In this document: positions 47,323 through 56,747 of the stretch, piece by piece
Layout of the letters: the number at the start of each line of letters is the position of its first letter
Numbering within the stretch: position 1 is the stretch's first letter
From: Syntrophus aciditrophicus SB
GTDB lineage: Bacteria; Desulfobacterota; Syntrophia; Syntrophales; Syntrophaceae
Length of the DNA stretch: 64,000 bases
Assembly: GCF_000013405.1 (NCBI RefSeq)
Contig: NC_007759.1
Span: 2,233,001-2,297,000, forward strand
Direction: 5' to 3'
The notes under the pieces: generated by a model
Seen by the model: the letters and a program-made list of their open reading frames with translations, nothing else
Database searches by the model: none
What the model was told of the DNA's origin: nothing
Program-made: the position numbers and the translations under genes

Positions 47323-49128
47323 ATGAATTACCGCAGGGAACACCGCAGCACTGACGCAGGCAATATGGCCCGTTATCTGGTTGTCTTTCTGATTCTCTGT
47401 CTGACCGCCACAGCGGAAGGAAGGTCGTCTCTATCCCGATCCGGTTCCGCTGTGGCGCTCTCTTCCAATACCCTGCCGGATGCCTACGCGGGAAACGGAA
47501 ATCATGGCGCCGGTCCTCCGGTGAACAATATGGGTTCGCCGGGGGTAACCATTGATTTCGATAATGTGGAGATTCAGACCTTCATCAAGGCCATCGGTGA
47601 AATGACCGGCAGAAATTTTCTCATAGACAAACAGGTCCAGGGAAGCGTTACCGTCTTTTCACCGAAACAGATATCATCAGATGAAGCGTATCGTGTTTTT
47701 CAGTCCGTTCTCGAAATTCACGGTTATACGACCGTTCCCTCAGGAGCCGTCATCAAGATCCTCCCCCGGAAGGATGCCCGGGAAAAGGATATCCCCACTT
47801 TTCTGCAGGATGAAGAAGGAGGACGGGAGGATCAACTGATCACCCGCATTGTCAAGCTGAAGCATGGCAATCCCGAAGATCTCAAAAAAGTTATCGATCC
47901 CCTCGTGACAAGGGACAGTATCGTGCATGCCTATCCCCCTTCCGGCATGCTGGTCATAACGGACGTGGAATCCAACGTGCAGCGGCTTCTGAAGATCATC
48001 ACCGCGCTGGACAGCGAGCTGGAGAAGAACGCCATCGTCATGCACGTTTACCCTCTGCAGAATGCCAGCGCGGAGGATCTGGCCAAGGTTCTGATCAATC
48101 TTCAACCCAAGGAAACCGCTCCAGGAAGCGAAAAAGGCCAACCGGCCCTTTCCAGAAATGTTCAGATCCAGTCGGACAAGGCAACCAATTCCCTGATCAT
48201 CACCGCCTCCGCGGAAGATTACGCACTGCTTCAGGGACTCATTCAAAAGCTGGATTCATCCCGACCGATGGTTTACATCGAAGCCCTGATTCTTGAGGTC
48301 AATATCGTCAAGGACTTCAACCTCGGCACTGAATGGCGAGCCATGCACGACGCAGGCTCCGGAGGCACAGGGTCGCTGTTATTCGGCTCGGGCGGTCTGG
48401 GTCCGCCCGCCGGGACGTATAATATCCTGCCCGATGTCACAACACCTGCCACTTATTCTTCAGGATTTACCTTCGGCATTCTGGGGACGGGAATTACCCT
48501 TGGGGGGATAACCTTTCAGGACATCGGCGCCATGATCCAGGCCATCAAGAGCGATACGGATATTCATATCCTGTCCAAACCGCAGCTTCTGACCATGGAC
48601 AACGAAGAGGCCCAGATTCATGTCGGCAAAAACGTTCCCTATGCAACCCGAAAGGAAACAACCACGACAAATCTTGATTACAGCTCCTATGAATATCGGG
48701 ATGTCGGCGTCAGCCTGAAGATCACGCCGCACATCAACAGTGAGGGATTCGTCCGCATGAAGATCAATCAGGAGGTCAGTCAGGTTACGGAAGATTCTCC
48801 TACCGGACTGCCCACAACCAACAAACGGGCCGTCAACACAACCGTGACCATCAAGGATTCGGAAACCGTGGTCATCGGCGGAATGATTGGAGACAGCACC
48901 CAGCTCGGCACCTACAAAGTGCCTCTCCTGGGTGATATCCCCGTCCTCGGCTGGCTTTTCAAATCCCGATCCTCAAACCGGGAAAAAACGAACCTCTACG
49001 TCTTTATAACGCCCCGCGTCATCCGCCAACATACAGATGCCAGCCGGATATCCAAGGAAAAAAGCGACCATCTGGAAAGGGAGAAGAAAAATCTCTCCAA
49101 CCCTGGTCAGAAGAAAGGAAACCACTGA
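47323..49128 (+). CDS. gspD: GspD, type II secretion secretin
   Basis: The outer membrane ring of the type II system. The 601-residue protein has a signal-like N-terminus. The N0 domain is TIDFDNVEIQTFIKAIGEMTG, and N1-type domains start RIVKLKHGNPEDLKKVIDPL and MHVYPLQNASAEDLAKVLINL. The secretin core has VYIEALILEVNIVKDFNLG, LSKPQLLTMDNEEAQIHVGKNVPY, TTVTIKDSETVVIGGMI and KVPLLGDIPVLGWLF. I count two N1-type domains after N0, not the usual three, which fits the short length. There is no clear lipobox. It heads the cluster D-E-F-G-H-I-J-K-L-M-C. Confidence 0.94.
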   Translation: MNYRREHRSTDAGNMARYLVVFLILCLTATAEGRSSLSRSGSAVALSSNTLPDAYAGNGNHGAGPPVNNMGSPGVTIDFDNVEIQTFIKAIGEMTGRNFLIDKQVQGSVTVFSPKQISSDEAYRVFQSVLEIHGYTTVPSGAVIKILPRKDAREKDIPTFLQDEEGGREDQLITRIVKLKHGNPEDLKKVIDPLVTRDSIVHAYPPSGMLVITDVESNVQRLLKIITALDSELEKNAIVMHVYPLQNASAEDLAKVLINLQPKETAPGSEKGQPALSRNVQIQSDKATNSLIITASAEDYALLQGLIQKLDSSRPMVYIEALILEVNIVKDFNLGTEWRAMHDAGSGGTGSLLFGSGGLGPPAGTYNILPDVTTPATYSSGFTFGILGTGITLGGITFQDIGAMIQAIKSDTDIHILSKPQLLTMDNEEAQIHVGKNVPYATRKETTTTNLDYSSYEYRDVGVSLKITPHINSEGFVRMKINQEVSQVTEDSPTGLPTTNKRAVNTTVTIKDSETVVIGGMIGDSTQLGTYKVPLLGDIPVLGWLFKSRSSNREKTNLYVFITPRVIRQHTDASRISKEKSDHLEREKKNLSNPGQKKGNH

Positions 49129-49133
49129 TATAA

Positions 49134-50798
49134 ATGACGATTACCCCAGAACTTGCCACACCTCATTCCATGGATAATGAAGTCCATCTCAATCCGGAAG
49201 AAGAAAAAATTGTCACCCAGGCCCAGGCATTGAATCTTCCCTTCTGGAGAGAAATGCCGACGGAGATCGCGGGTGTCGGATTCAACGGCCAGGTTCCTGT
49301 TCAATTCCTGAAGCGTCACAAGATCGTCCCCCTGGAAGCACATTCCTCCACGGTTATCGCGGTCAACAATCCTGCTTTCTTCGAACCCATCGACGACCTG
49401 AAGCGACTGCTGCAGAATCCGGATATCTCCATCGTTCTCGCTCCCGAATCCGCCATCCTTTTCGCCATCAAGCAGCTTTATGAACACGACCGCAGCACAG
49501 TGGAGGCCTTTGTCCAGACCTTCATGGATGACTCCTATGACCGGATTCTTTCAGAAATCGAAGAAACGGGGGATATTCTGGATGATGCGCACGAAGCGCC
49601 CATGATCCAGCTGGTCAACCTGATTCTCTCCCGGGCGATCCGGGACCGGGCCAGTGATATTCACATCGAACCCTATCAGAATTCCCTGAAGATCCGGTAT
49701 CGAATCGATGGAATGCTCAGCATTGCCATGGACCTGCCGCGCAAGGTGCACGCCGCCCTCGTTTCCCGTATCAAAATCATGGCCAGACTGGATATCGCGG
49801 AAAAGCGGCTTCCCCAGGATGGCCGTATCGATGCCAGGATCGGGAACCGAAGCGTGGATGTTCGAGTTTCCGTACTGCCGACGGCCTTCGGCGAACGTCT
49901 GGTTCTGCGCCTGCTGGACAAGACGCGCGCGCTGCTGCAATTGCCCGATCTTGGGTTCAATCCGCAAACAATAGGAATTTTCAACCGTCTGATTTCATCC
50001 CCCTATGGGATTATTCTGGTAACCGGACCAACGGGAAGCGGCAAAACGACAACCCTTTACGCCCTCCTTTCCAATCTCAACAATTCGGAAATCAACATCA
50101 TCACCATCGAAGACCCCATTGAATATCAGATTGACGGCATCGCCCAGATTCAGATCAACCCGAAAATTGATCTCTCGTTCGCCAACGGTCTGCGTTCCAT
50201 CGTCCGGCAGGACCCCGATGTCATTCTTGTGGGAGAAGTCAGGGATAAAGAAACAGCGGAAATAGCCATTCAATCGTCGCTTACCGGTCACCTGGTCCTC
50301 TCCACGCTCCATACCAACGATGCCGCCAGTGCGGTGACCCGCCTGATTGACATGGAAATCGAACCTTTTCTCATTACCTCATCGGTAATCGCCATCGTTG
50401 CTCAGCGGCTGGTCCGTGTCCTCTGCCCGCAGTGCAGACAGCCCTATATCCCGGACAGACAATCTTTAACCAATATCGGCCTGTCTCCGGAAATGGCGGA
50501 GAACGCGACGATTTACAGAAAGGGCGGCTGTTCAGCCTGCATGAACACCGGCTACCACGGCAGAACAGCCATTATGGAACTCATGGTGATGGAGGAATCG
50601 CTGAAGCACATGATCCTGAAAACATCGGATTCCAACGCGATTCACCAGGAAGCCGTGGAATGCGGGATGCTGCCTCTGCTCCAGGACGGCGCCCACAAGG
50701 TTCTGGAAGGGATCACAACCATAGAAGAAGTACTCCGGGTCACACGCGTTTTGAAAACCCGCTCACGCAAGCGGACGGCCTCTCATCCCGGTGCATGA
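49134..50798 (+). CDS. gspE: GspE, type II secretion ATPase
   Basis: The cytoplasmic hexameric motor of the system. The 554-residue protein has an N-terminal MshEN-like domain (VGFNGQVPVQFLKRHKIVPL), then ASDIHIEPYQNSLKIRYRIDG. Walker A is GPTGSGKTTTLYALL, Asp/His boxes are IITIEDPIEYQIDG and LRSIVRQDPDVILVGEVRD, then TGHLVLSTLHTNDA. A four-Cys zinc site (CPQC and CSAC) ends the motor. The ATG is five bases after the gspD stop. Confidence 0.96.
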   Translation: MTITPELATPHSMDNEVHLNPEEEKIVTQAQALNLPFWREMPTEIAGVGFNGQVPVQFLKRHKIVPLEAHSSTVIAVNNPAFFEPIDDLKRLLQNPDISIVLAPESAILFAIKQLYEHDRSTVEAFVQTFMDDSYDRILSEIEETGDILDDAHEAPMIQLVNLILSRAIRDRASDIHIEPYQNSLKIRYRIDGMLSIAMDLPRKVHAALVSRIKIMARLDIAEKRLPQDGRIDARIGNRSVDVRVSVLPTAFGERLVLRLLDKTRALLQLPDLGFNPQTIGIFNRLISSPYGIILVTGPTGSGKTTTLYALLSNLNNSEINIITIEDPIEYQIDGIAQIQINPKIDLSFANGLRSIVRQDPDVILVGEVRDKETAEIAIQSSLTGHLVLSTLHTNDAASAVTRLIDMEIEPFLITSSVIAIVAQRLVRVLCPQCRQPYIPDRQSLTNIGLSPEMAENATIYRKGGCSACMNTGYHGRTAIMELMVMEESLKHMILKTSDSNAIHQEAVECGMLPLLQDGAHKVLEGITTIEEVLRVTRVLKTRSRKRTASHPGA

Positions 50799-50983
50799 AG
50801 AAATACCCCTTTTGCTCAGTTATTCCAGTTTCAGATCAGAGATGATATCGAGGCGACAAGGCAGAGGCGCACAGACGTGCCGAAGCGCACGTCGAGGAGC
50901 CGACAGCGAAGCCATCGAATGACGCTCTTTGATGTGTAACCGGAACAAAAGATATCAGACGGAAAGACACAGACCAAAATACC
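50799..50983. other. gspE-gspF gap with GC-rich repeated words
   Basis: The only sizeable gap between consecutive machine genes before gspC. Positions 50842-50925 contain repeated words (GAGGCG, GCGCAC, CGAGGAGCCGACAGCGAAGCC), which look like an intergenic repeat element rather than a gene. Copies elsewhere in the genome would prove it. Confidence 0.3.
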
Positions 50984-52213
50984 ATGCCTTTTTACGAATA
51001 TACCGCCAGGAACCGCAGCGGCGAACAGATCAGCGGAACGCTGGAAGCGCCCAGTGCCACCGCTGCCAGACAGAAATTGCGGGAAGCCTTTATCTTCCCC
51101 ATGGAGTGCAGGGAGGCCAGGATCGGCGCACAGGCCCAGGAGCCCCTGTCCCGGAAGCCATTGCCCTTTGTCAAACCGGTGAATCCCGGCGAGCTGTCGG
51201 TGACAACCCGACATCTGGCAACCCTTCTTTCCGCAGGCATGCCCCTTGTGCAGGCTCTGAATATCCTCGTGACGCAAACGGACAACCAGGCCCTGCAATC
51301 CATCCTTTCGCAGATCCGGAAGGATGTGGTCGAAGGAATCAGTCTTTCCGCCGGCATGTCCTCTTTCCCTCGTGTCTTCTCTTCCTTTTATATCAGCATG
51401 GTCAGAGCGGGGGAGGCTTCCGGAACCTTGCCCGTCGTGCTTGAACGGCTCGCCGATTACAGCGAAAAACAGCAGGAGTTTGCACGAAAAATCAAGGCCG
51501 CTCTCGCTTATCCGATCCTGATGTTTCTTTTCGGCGCACTGATCCTTTTTTTTCTCATCACCTTCGTGATTCCAAACATTACGGAGGTTTTTGAAGAGAT
51601 GAACCAGTCCTTGCCGACGATAACAACCCTGCTGATCTCTTTCAGCGGATTTCTCCACGATGCCTGGTGGCTTCTTCTCCTTCTTGCCGCCGCCGTTGCC
51701 GGCCTTGGTCGTTATGCAATTACCCGGACCGATCGGGGAAAGCGTCTATGGAGCATTATGCTTCTCCGTATCCCCTTTTTCGGTAAAATGAATCGCGAAA
51801 TGGCGATGGCGCGATTTGCCTCCACCCTGGGGACCCTGCTGCAGAACGGCGTCCCCCTGCTTACGGCGCTGGAAATTTCCCGTCACATCGCGAGAAACCT
51901 TCTCATCGCCGAGGCCATTGAAAACGCCGGAGTGGAAATCAAGGAAGGCCAGGGACTTTCCGTCGCCCTTGCCCGCAGCGGTCTGTTCCCGCGGATGGCC
52001 ACGGAAATGATCGCCATCGGTGAACAAAGCGGCCGGCTGGAAGAAATGCTTTCCCGAATCGCCGACAGCTATGAAAAAGAAACGTCTGCCGGCCTGGCCT
52101 TTTTCATGTCCCTGCTGGAACCTTTGATGATCCTGATTATGGGACTTCTCGTCGGATTTGTTGTGATCTCCGTCCTGCTGCCCATTTTTGAAATGAACCA
52201 GCTCGTGAAATAA
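50984..52213 (+). CDS. gspF: GspF, type II secretion inner membrane platform
   Basis: The 409-residue polytopic protein has the usual N-terminus MPFYEYTARNRSGEQISGTLEA. Its two homologous cytoplasmic domains contain TTRHLATLLSAGMPLVQAL and RFASTLGTLLQNGVPLLTAL, each followed by SFPRVFSSFYISMVRAGEASG and LFPRMATEMIAIGEQSGRLEE. Three membrane helices follow the usual pattern. The ATG is AT-rich upstream without a strong site. Confidence 0.96.
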   Translation: MPFYEYTARNRSGEQISGTLEAPSATAARQKLREAFIFPMECREARIGAQAQEPLSRKPLPFVKPVNPGELSVTTRHLATLLSAGMPLVQALNILVTQTDNQALQSILSQIRKDVVEGISLSAGMSSFPRVFSSFYISMVRAGEASGTLPVVLERLADYSEKQQEFARKIKAALAYPILMFLFGALILFFLITFVIPNITEVFEEMNQSLPTITTLLISFSGFLHDAWWLLLLLAAAVAGLGRYAITRTDRGKRLWSIMLLRIPFFGKMNREMAMARFASTLGTLLQNGVPLLTALEISRHIARNLLIAEAIENAGVEIKEGQGLSVALARSGLFPRMATEMIAIGEQSGRLEEMLSRIADSYEKETSAGLAFFMSLLEPLMILIMGLLVGFVVISVLLPIFEMNQLVK

Positions 52214-52260
52214 AATTTCCAGACAAATCCCTCATCACATAACGCAACGCAAGGAGTAAG

Positions 52261-52707
52261 ATGATGTATAAAACTAAAAAAAACAACAAAGGGTTTACCC
52301 TGATCGAACTGATGGTGGTCCTGGTGATCCTCGGGATCCTCGCGGGACTGATCGTTCCCCGGATGATGGGCAGGACCGAGGATGCCAAACGGGTAAAAAC
52401 CCGTCTGCAGATCGATGGTTTGGGGGCGGCGCTGAAGCTCTACAAGCTGGACAACGGCGTTTATCCGACTACTGAGCAGGGGCTGGAAGCCCTGGTTGCC
52501 TCTCCAAAAACGGGGACGCCTCCCCGAGCCTGGCGGGAGGGAGGATATCTGGAAAAGAAAAAAATCCCTTCCGACGGCTGGGGCAATCCCTTTGTCTACG
52601 TAGAGCCGGGGGTTCACGGGGAATATGATCTGAGCTCCAATGGGGCCGACGGGGAACCAGGAGGTGAAGGAAAAAACCAGGACGTGAACAGTTGGGAAGA
52701 TGAATAA
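52261..52707 (+). CDS. gspG: GspG, major pseudopilin
   Basis: The main subunit of the type II pseudopilus. The 148-residue precursor has a short basic leader ending KG, then FTLIELMVVLVILGILAGLIVP with Glu at mature position 5. The globular part has LDNGVYPTTEQGLEAL and DGWGNPFVYVEPG, ending with the calcium-loop segment DLSSNGADGEPGGEG. Two ATGs stand together; AAGGAG precedes them. It overlaps gspH by eight bases. Confidence 0.96.
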   Translation: MMYKTKKNNKGFTLIELMVVLVILGILAGLIVPRMMGRTEDAKRVKTRLQIDGLGAALKLYKLDNGVYPTTEQGLEALVASPKTGTPPRAWREGGYLEKKKIPSDGWGNPFVYVEPGVHGEYDLSSNGADGEPGGEGKNQDVNSWEDE

Positions 52708-53194
52708 CCGGGCTTACACCCTCATCGAGCTGATTGTCGTCATGAGTTTGATCAGCACTCTGCTGGTACTCGCCATTCCTTCTCTGAAGGACACGATGGC
52801 GGCGCATCCCGTCCGGTCGGAAGCACGGAAGCTGGCGGACTGCATCGGCGAGACCCGAAACCGGGCCGTACGGGAACAGGTTGATTATGTTCTTCATGTT
52901 GATCTTGATAAGGGCCGCTTCAGGGCATCCCGCACATCCGATCCTGTCGAGATGCAGCAACAGTCCGGAATCCGGTCATGGGCGCTGCCCGAAGGCATCC
53001 GGATCACCGGCATCCACAGCGGAAACGGAGAAATGCAGAAGGCGGGCGAAGCCACCGTCCTTTTGTCCGGACAGGGGTACGCTCAACCGGCCGTTATCCA
53101 TCTCCGCCGGGATGACTGTGCCGTAAGTCTGACCATCAGCCCCTTCCTGAGTGAGCTTGAAATCCGTGATGAGCCTGCTGAAGATCTGGAGTGA
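52700..53194 (+). CDS. gspH: GspH, minor pseudopilin
   Basis: The 164-residue precursor begins MNNRAYTLIELIVVMSLISTLLVLAIP. The residue before the cleavage site is Ala, not the Gly of its sister pseudopilins, and position +1 is Tyr. Glu5 is kept. The helix continues to KLADCIGETRNRAV, followed by a beta-rich domain, as in GspH/FimT. Its start overlaps gspG. Confidence 0.9.
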   Translation: MNNRAYTLIELIVVMSLISTLLVLAIPSLKDTMAAHPVRSEARKLADCIGETRNRAVREQVDYVLHVDLDKGRFRASRTSDPVEMQQQSGIRSWALPEGIRITGIHSGNGEMQKAGEATVLLSGQGYAQPAVIHLRRDDCAVSLTISPFLSELEIRDEPAEDLE

Positions 53195-53207
53195 AGCCGG
53201 TCAGACC

Positions 53208-53588
53208 ATGATGAAAACGGAAAAAAGACAAAAGGGGTTTACCCTGATAGAGATGATGATCGCTTTGACGGTCCTGGCTCTCGTCGTTGCGGCGGTTTCC
53301 CACGCTTTGGCACAGAGCCTCGCCATGGCTCACCGGATCAAAAAGGATACAACGCTGTCTCTGCTGGCACAGAGCAAAATGGCGGAGATCGAGGCGGCAA
53401 AGGAAGGCGCCGCTTCGGATCATGGAAATTTCGGCGGCAACTTTTCCCAATATGGGTGGCAGGTTTCCGTCCGGGGAAGCGGCATCTCGACCCTGAAGAA
53501 GGTGGAGGTGACGGTTTTGGATACCCTTTCGGAAAAACGCGAAAGTTTCCGTCTCACCAGCCTCCAGTACAGGGAGGAATCCCCATGA
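53208..53588 (+). CDS. gspI: GspI, minor pseudopilin
   Basis: The 126-residue precursor has a short leader MMKTEKRQKG and the pseudopilin helix FTLIEMMIALTVLALVVAAVS, then AQSKMAEIEAAKEG and a beta part. GspI starts the tip complex with GspJ and GspK. I chose the ATG at 53208 because the leader then has a normal length; the frame is open back to 53151 within gspH. Its stop overlaps gspJ. Confidence 0.9.
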   Translation: MMKTEKRQKGFTLIEMMIALTVLALVVAAVSHALAQSLAMAHRIKKDTTLSLLAQSKMAEIEAAKEGAASDHGNFGGNFSQYGWQVSVRGSGISTLKKVEVTVLDTLSEKRESFRLTSLQYREESP

Positions 53589-54247
53589 GGCATCCTCCGG
53601 AAACAAGTAAAAACGGCGGAGAGGCGGGGTTCACGCTCTTCGAGATTCTAGTCGCACTTTTTATCCTTACGCTTATTTTTTCCGTCCTTTTTGCCTCTTA
53701 TTCAGGAACGTTGAAAGTGACCCGCGACTGGGAAGATACCGGGAGGGTCTTCAGTATGGCCAGAAGCTCCATGGAACGCATGATGAAGGATATTGAATCC
53801 GCTTATCCCTCGGGGCAGACGTGTCCCTTTATTCTGGAGCAGGAGGTCATCAGAGAAAAGCCTTTCCCCCGCTTGAGCTTCCATTCCTTAAGCCGGACGA
53901 ATCCGGAGGGGCCGGAAACACCGCCGGCGGGGATCAGCAACATTACCTATTCCGTAAGACTGAATTCGGAAAAAGGAGATTATGAACTTGCCCGAAGTGA
54001 AACTTCGGACAGCGACGATATCGCGGGATCGGATTTCGTGATCTGCCGCGGCCTTTCCTCTATCACTTATCGATTCTACGACCGCGCCGGCAGAGACATA
54101 TCCGATACCTTCTGCTCCTCCGATCAGAAGAGTCCCCCTGCCAGTGTCGTTCTGGAACTCACACTGGTCAATCCTGAGGATGAGAGCAAGCCGTTTCACT
54201 TCATGACCCGAGTCCATCCAGCCAACATGAGTCCGCAGGAGTCCTGA
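53585..54247 (+). CDS. gspJ: GspJ, minor pseudopilin
   Basis: The 220-residue precursor has a leader MRHPPETSKNGGEAG and the helix FTLFEILVALFILTLIFSVLF with Glu5. Then come MARSSMERMMKDIES and a beta-rich domain ending FHFMTRVHPAN. It is a tip component with GspI and GspK. The ATG overlaps the gspI stop (ATGA), showing coupling. Confidence 0.92.
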   Translation: MRHPPETSKNGGEAGFTLFEILVALFILTLIFSVLFASYSGTLKVTRDWEDTGRVFSMARSSMERMMKDIESAYPSGQTCPFILEQEVIREKPFPRLSFHSLSRTNPEGPETPPAGISNITYSVRLNSEKGDYELARSETSDSDDIAGSDFVICRGLSSITYRFYDRAGRDISDTFCSSDQKSPPASVVLELTLVNPEDESKPFHFMTRVHPANMSPQES

Positions 54248-54249
54248 AC

Positions 54250-55221
54250 ATGGCAAAGATGATTAAAAAATCGGGGCAACGAGGAATCGCCCTGATTGTT
54301 GTCCTCTGCATGACTTCGATCATGGTGGCCGCCGCGGTTCAAATGATTTCCCAGACCCGGCGGGAGATCACCGAAACGACGAATCTCAGGGACGGCCTGC
54401 AGGCGCTGTATCTGGCCCGGTCGGGAGTCGCTTTCAGCGAAGCCAGCCTCAATGCGGAGAAGACTAACTATGACGGGCTGGATCAGCCCTGGGCGGATGC
54501 GAAAACCTGGTCGGCCAGATTTAATGCCTTGATCGAGGAAGGTCAAAGCTATATCGTCATTGAGGATGAAACGGGAAAGATTCCGATCAATTTCCTGATC
54601 AATAAGGATGGCGCGGAGAACGCGGAAATCCGAAATCTGCTGGTCCGCTTTCTGAACTTGCCGGAATGGAACCTGACGGAAGAACAGAGTGGAATCATTG
54701 TCGATTCGATAAAAGACTGGATGATATCGAATTCCCAGCCGTCGGAAGGTTCAGATTCTTCCGACACGGAATCAGAGCCCCAGAGGAAAGGTCCATTTCG
54801 ATTTCCGGAAGAGATTCTGAAAACCGGCGCCGTGTCCCGGGATCTTCTCTATGGAACGGCGGGGAAACCAGGACTATGTGCTTATGTCACCCTTTACGGC
54901 AAGGGAAAAATCAACATCAACACGGCGCCCGGACCGGTTCTGATGGCTCTCTTTCCGGGGATCAGCAAGGACACGCTGGAGCAGATCGATTTCTCCAGGC
55001 GCAGGGGGGAGGCTAAACTCGATGACCCGGCCTGGTACAGACAGGTTATCGGCACATCCGGCCTGAATCCGGCTTCGGAACTGATCATGACCAGAAGTGA
55101 AGCATTCCGGATCACCTCCACCGGCGTGCTGGGAAGCTGTCGAAGAACCGTAACGGGAATCTTGGAAAAGGACGGAAAATCGGAGAAGTTCAAGCTCCGG
55201 TTTCTGTATGGAAATTCATGA
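54250..55221 (+). CDS. gspK: GspK, large minor pseudopilin
   Basis: The 323-residue protein has a leader ending in RG and the helix IALIVVLCMTSIMVAAAVQM without Glu5, as expected for GspK, which caps the pseudopilus. A SAM-like alpha domain follows, including DETGKIPINFLINKDG and YGKGKININTAPGPVLMAL. Its stop overlaps the gspL ATG. Confidence 0.93.
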   Translation: MAKMIKKSGQRGIALIVVLCMTSIMVAAAVQMISQTRREITETTNLRDGLQALYLARSGVAFSEASLNAEKTNYDGLDQPWADAKTWSARFNALIEEGQSYIVIEDETGKIPINFLINKDGAENAEIRNLLVRFLNLPEWNLTEEQSGIIVDSIKDWMISNSQPSEGSDSSDTESEPQRKGPFRFPEEILKTGAVSRDLLYGTAGKPGLCAYVTLYGKGKININTAPGPVLMALFPGISKDTLEQIDFSRRRGEAKLDDPAWYRQVIGTSGLNPASELIMTRSEAFRITSTGVLGSCRRTVTGILEKDGKSEKFKLRFLYGNS

Positions 55222-56747
55222 ATAAGAAAACCATTGGCATTGATATCGGTACCGCCTGTTTAAAGGCGGTTTCATTGACCTTCGACTACAAAAGCAGGAA
55301 AAGTATCGCGGCATCCGCTCTGATCGACCTGGATGCTGCCGATGGCCTGGAACAGGCTCTGCAGAAACTTTTCACGGACAAGCATTTTAAAGAAGGGGAA
55401 TGCGTCTTTTCCATTCCAGCGGGCTCCTGTTCGTTTCGCAATCTTTCCCTTCCATTCACTGAAGAAAAGACGATCGATGAGATCATCACATATGAAATGG
55501 AGCCTCACATTCCGGATCCCATCGAAACCGTTCTGGTCGATTCTCTGCCGCCTCGTCACACCCCCGAATCGACAACGGTTCTGGCTGCCGCGGCCAGAAA
55601 GCAGGATGTTCAGGAGCGCGTGCGCTATGCGGCCGGCATCGGCATGGCTGTTGTCGACACGGACGCTGTTCCCATCGCTATGAATCTTCTGGAAAAGAAT
55701 ATCCCCAATGCTTCCGGGATTCTTCTGGATATCGGCGCACATGCTTCCGTTGCCGTTTTCTTTCAGAGCGGCTCCATCGTTCACGTCAGATCCTTTCCCT
55801 GGGGGATCGCGGACTCTCCCGGAACATTCGGGTTTCTTCCGCATTCCGACCCCGATGAGAACAGGAAAAGCCCAGCCGCAGAAAAGGACGGGGAGTTGCA
55901 GAACCAGGATAGAAAAGAACGGAAACGATTTGAGTTTTGCAGACAGATCGCCGATACGCTGCAATTCCTCGCGGAAAACAGTCTTCTCGAAGAAATGCCC
56001 TCCCGCATTTACCTGACCGGAGGCGGCGCGCTGAGCGCGACCCTGCGGGAGGACCTGGAAAAGTTCTTCAAAACTCCGGTAGAGGTTGTCGACCTGCTCA
56101 AAATGAAGGGCATTCCTCTTCCGGGGAAGAACCGACTCTCCTGGAACGCGCCTCTCATGAATCAGGCTCTGGCCCTCGCCCTTCGAGGCGGCAACGGATC
56201 GGCGGGTTTCAATTTCAATAAGACCGAAAAAGCCGTCACAAATGCAAGAAACGGGATGAAGAGTCAACTCCGGTGGACCGCTCTGATGGCGGTTATCCTG
56301 TTCTTTGCCCTGGGAAGCAACCTGGCCGCCGGATATTACGCGGACAGCAGGAAACTTCGCCATCTCAAGGAAGAAACCACGAAAACCTTTAAAAACTGCT
56401 GTCCGGAAGTCACCCGGATCGTCGATCCGGTTCGTCAGTTACAGCAGAAGATCATTGAAGCCCGGGGGTTTTCCAGGGGAGCGGAACAGGGCTCACTTTT
56501 CCTCGACTCCTGGAAAAAAGCGATGGACACATTGCCCGAGGCGTCCGGGATTGTGATCAGGGAACTCAGCTATAATCAGATCGTCCTGGAAATCTCCGGA
56601 GAGGCGTCCGACTTCCAGGCCGTCACCCGCTGGAAAGGCGAACTGGAAAAATCCCGATCCTTCTCCAACATCCAGATGCAGTTTGGCAGCGGCACGAACA
56701 AAGACGCGAAAAAAACGTTCAAATTAAGGATGACCCATGTTCTTTAA
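55218..56747 (+). CDS. gspL: GspL, inner membrane assembly protein
   Basis: The 509-residue protein has a cytoplasmic actin-like domain typical of PilM/GspL. IGIDIGTACLKAVSLTFD is the phosphate-1 loop, with ILLDIGAHASVAVF and YLTGGGALSATLREDLEKFF. One membrane helix (WTALMAVILFFALGSNLAAGYY) and a periplasmic ferredoxin-like domain complete it. GspL links the GspE motor to GspM and GspC. It is longer than enterobacterial GspL because the actin part is complete. Its end overlaps gspM by eleven bases. Confidence 0.9.
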   Translation: MNKKTIGIDIGTACLKAVSLTFDYKSRKSIAASALIDLDAADGLEQALQKLFTDKHFKEGECVFSIPAGSCSFRNLSLPFTEEKTIDEIITYEMEPHIPDPIETVLVDSLPPRHTPESTTVLAAAARKQDVQERVRYAAGIGMAVVDTDAVPIAMNLLEKNIPNASGILLDIGAHASVAVFFQSGSIVHVRSFPWGIADSPGTFGFLPHSDPDENRKSPAAEKDGELQNQDRKERKRFEFCRQIADTLQFLAENSLLEEMPSRIYLTGGGALSATLREDLEKFFKTPVEVVDLLKMKGIPLPGKNRLSWNAPLMNQALALALRGGNGSAGFNFNKTEKAVTNARNGMKSQLRWTALMAVILFFALGSNLAAGYYADSRKLRHLKEETTKTFKNCCPEVTRIVDPVRQLQQKIIEARGFSRGAEQGSLFLDSWKKAMDTLPEASGIVIRELSYNQIVLEISGEASDFQAVTRWKGELEKSRSFSNIQMQFGSGTNKDAKKTFKLRMTHVL

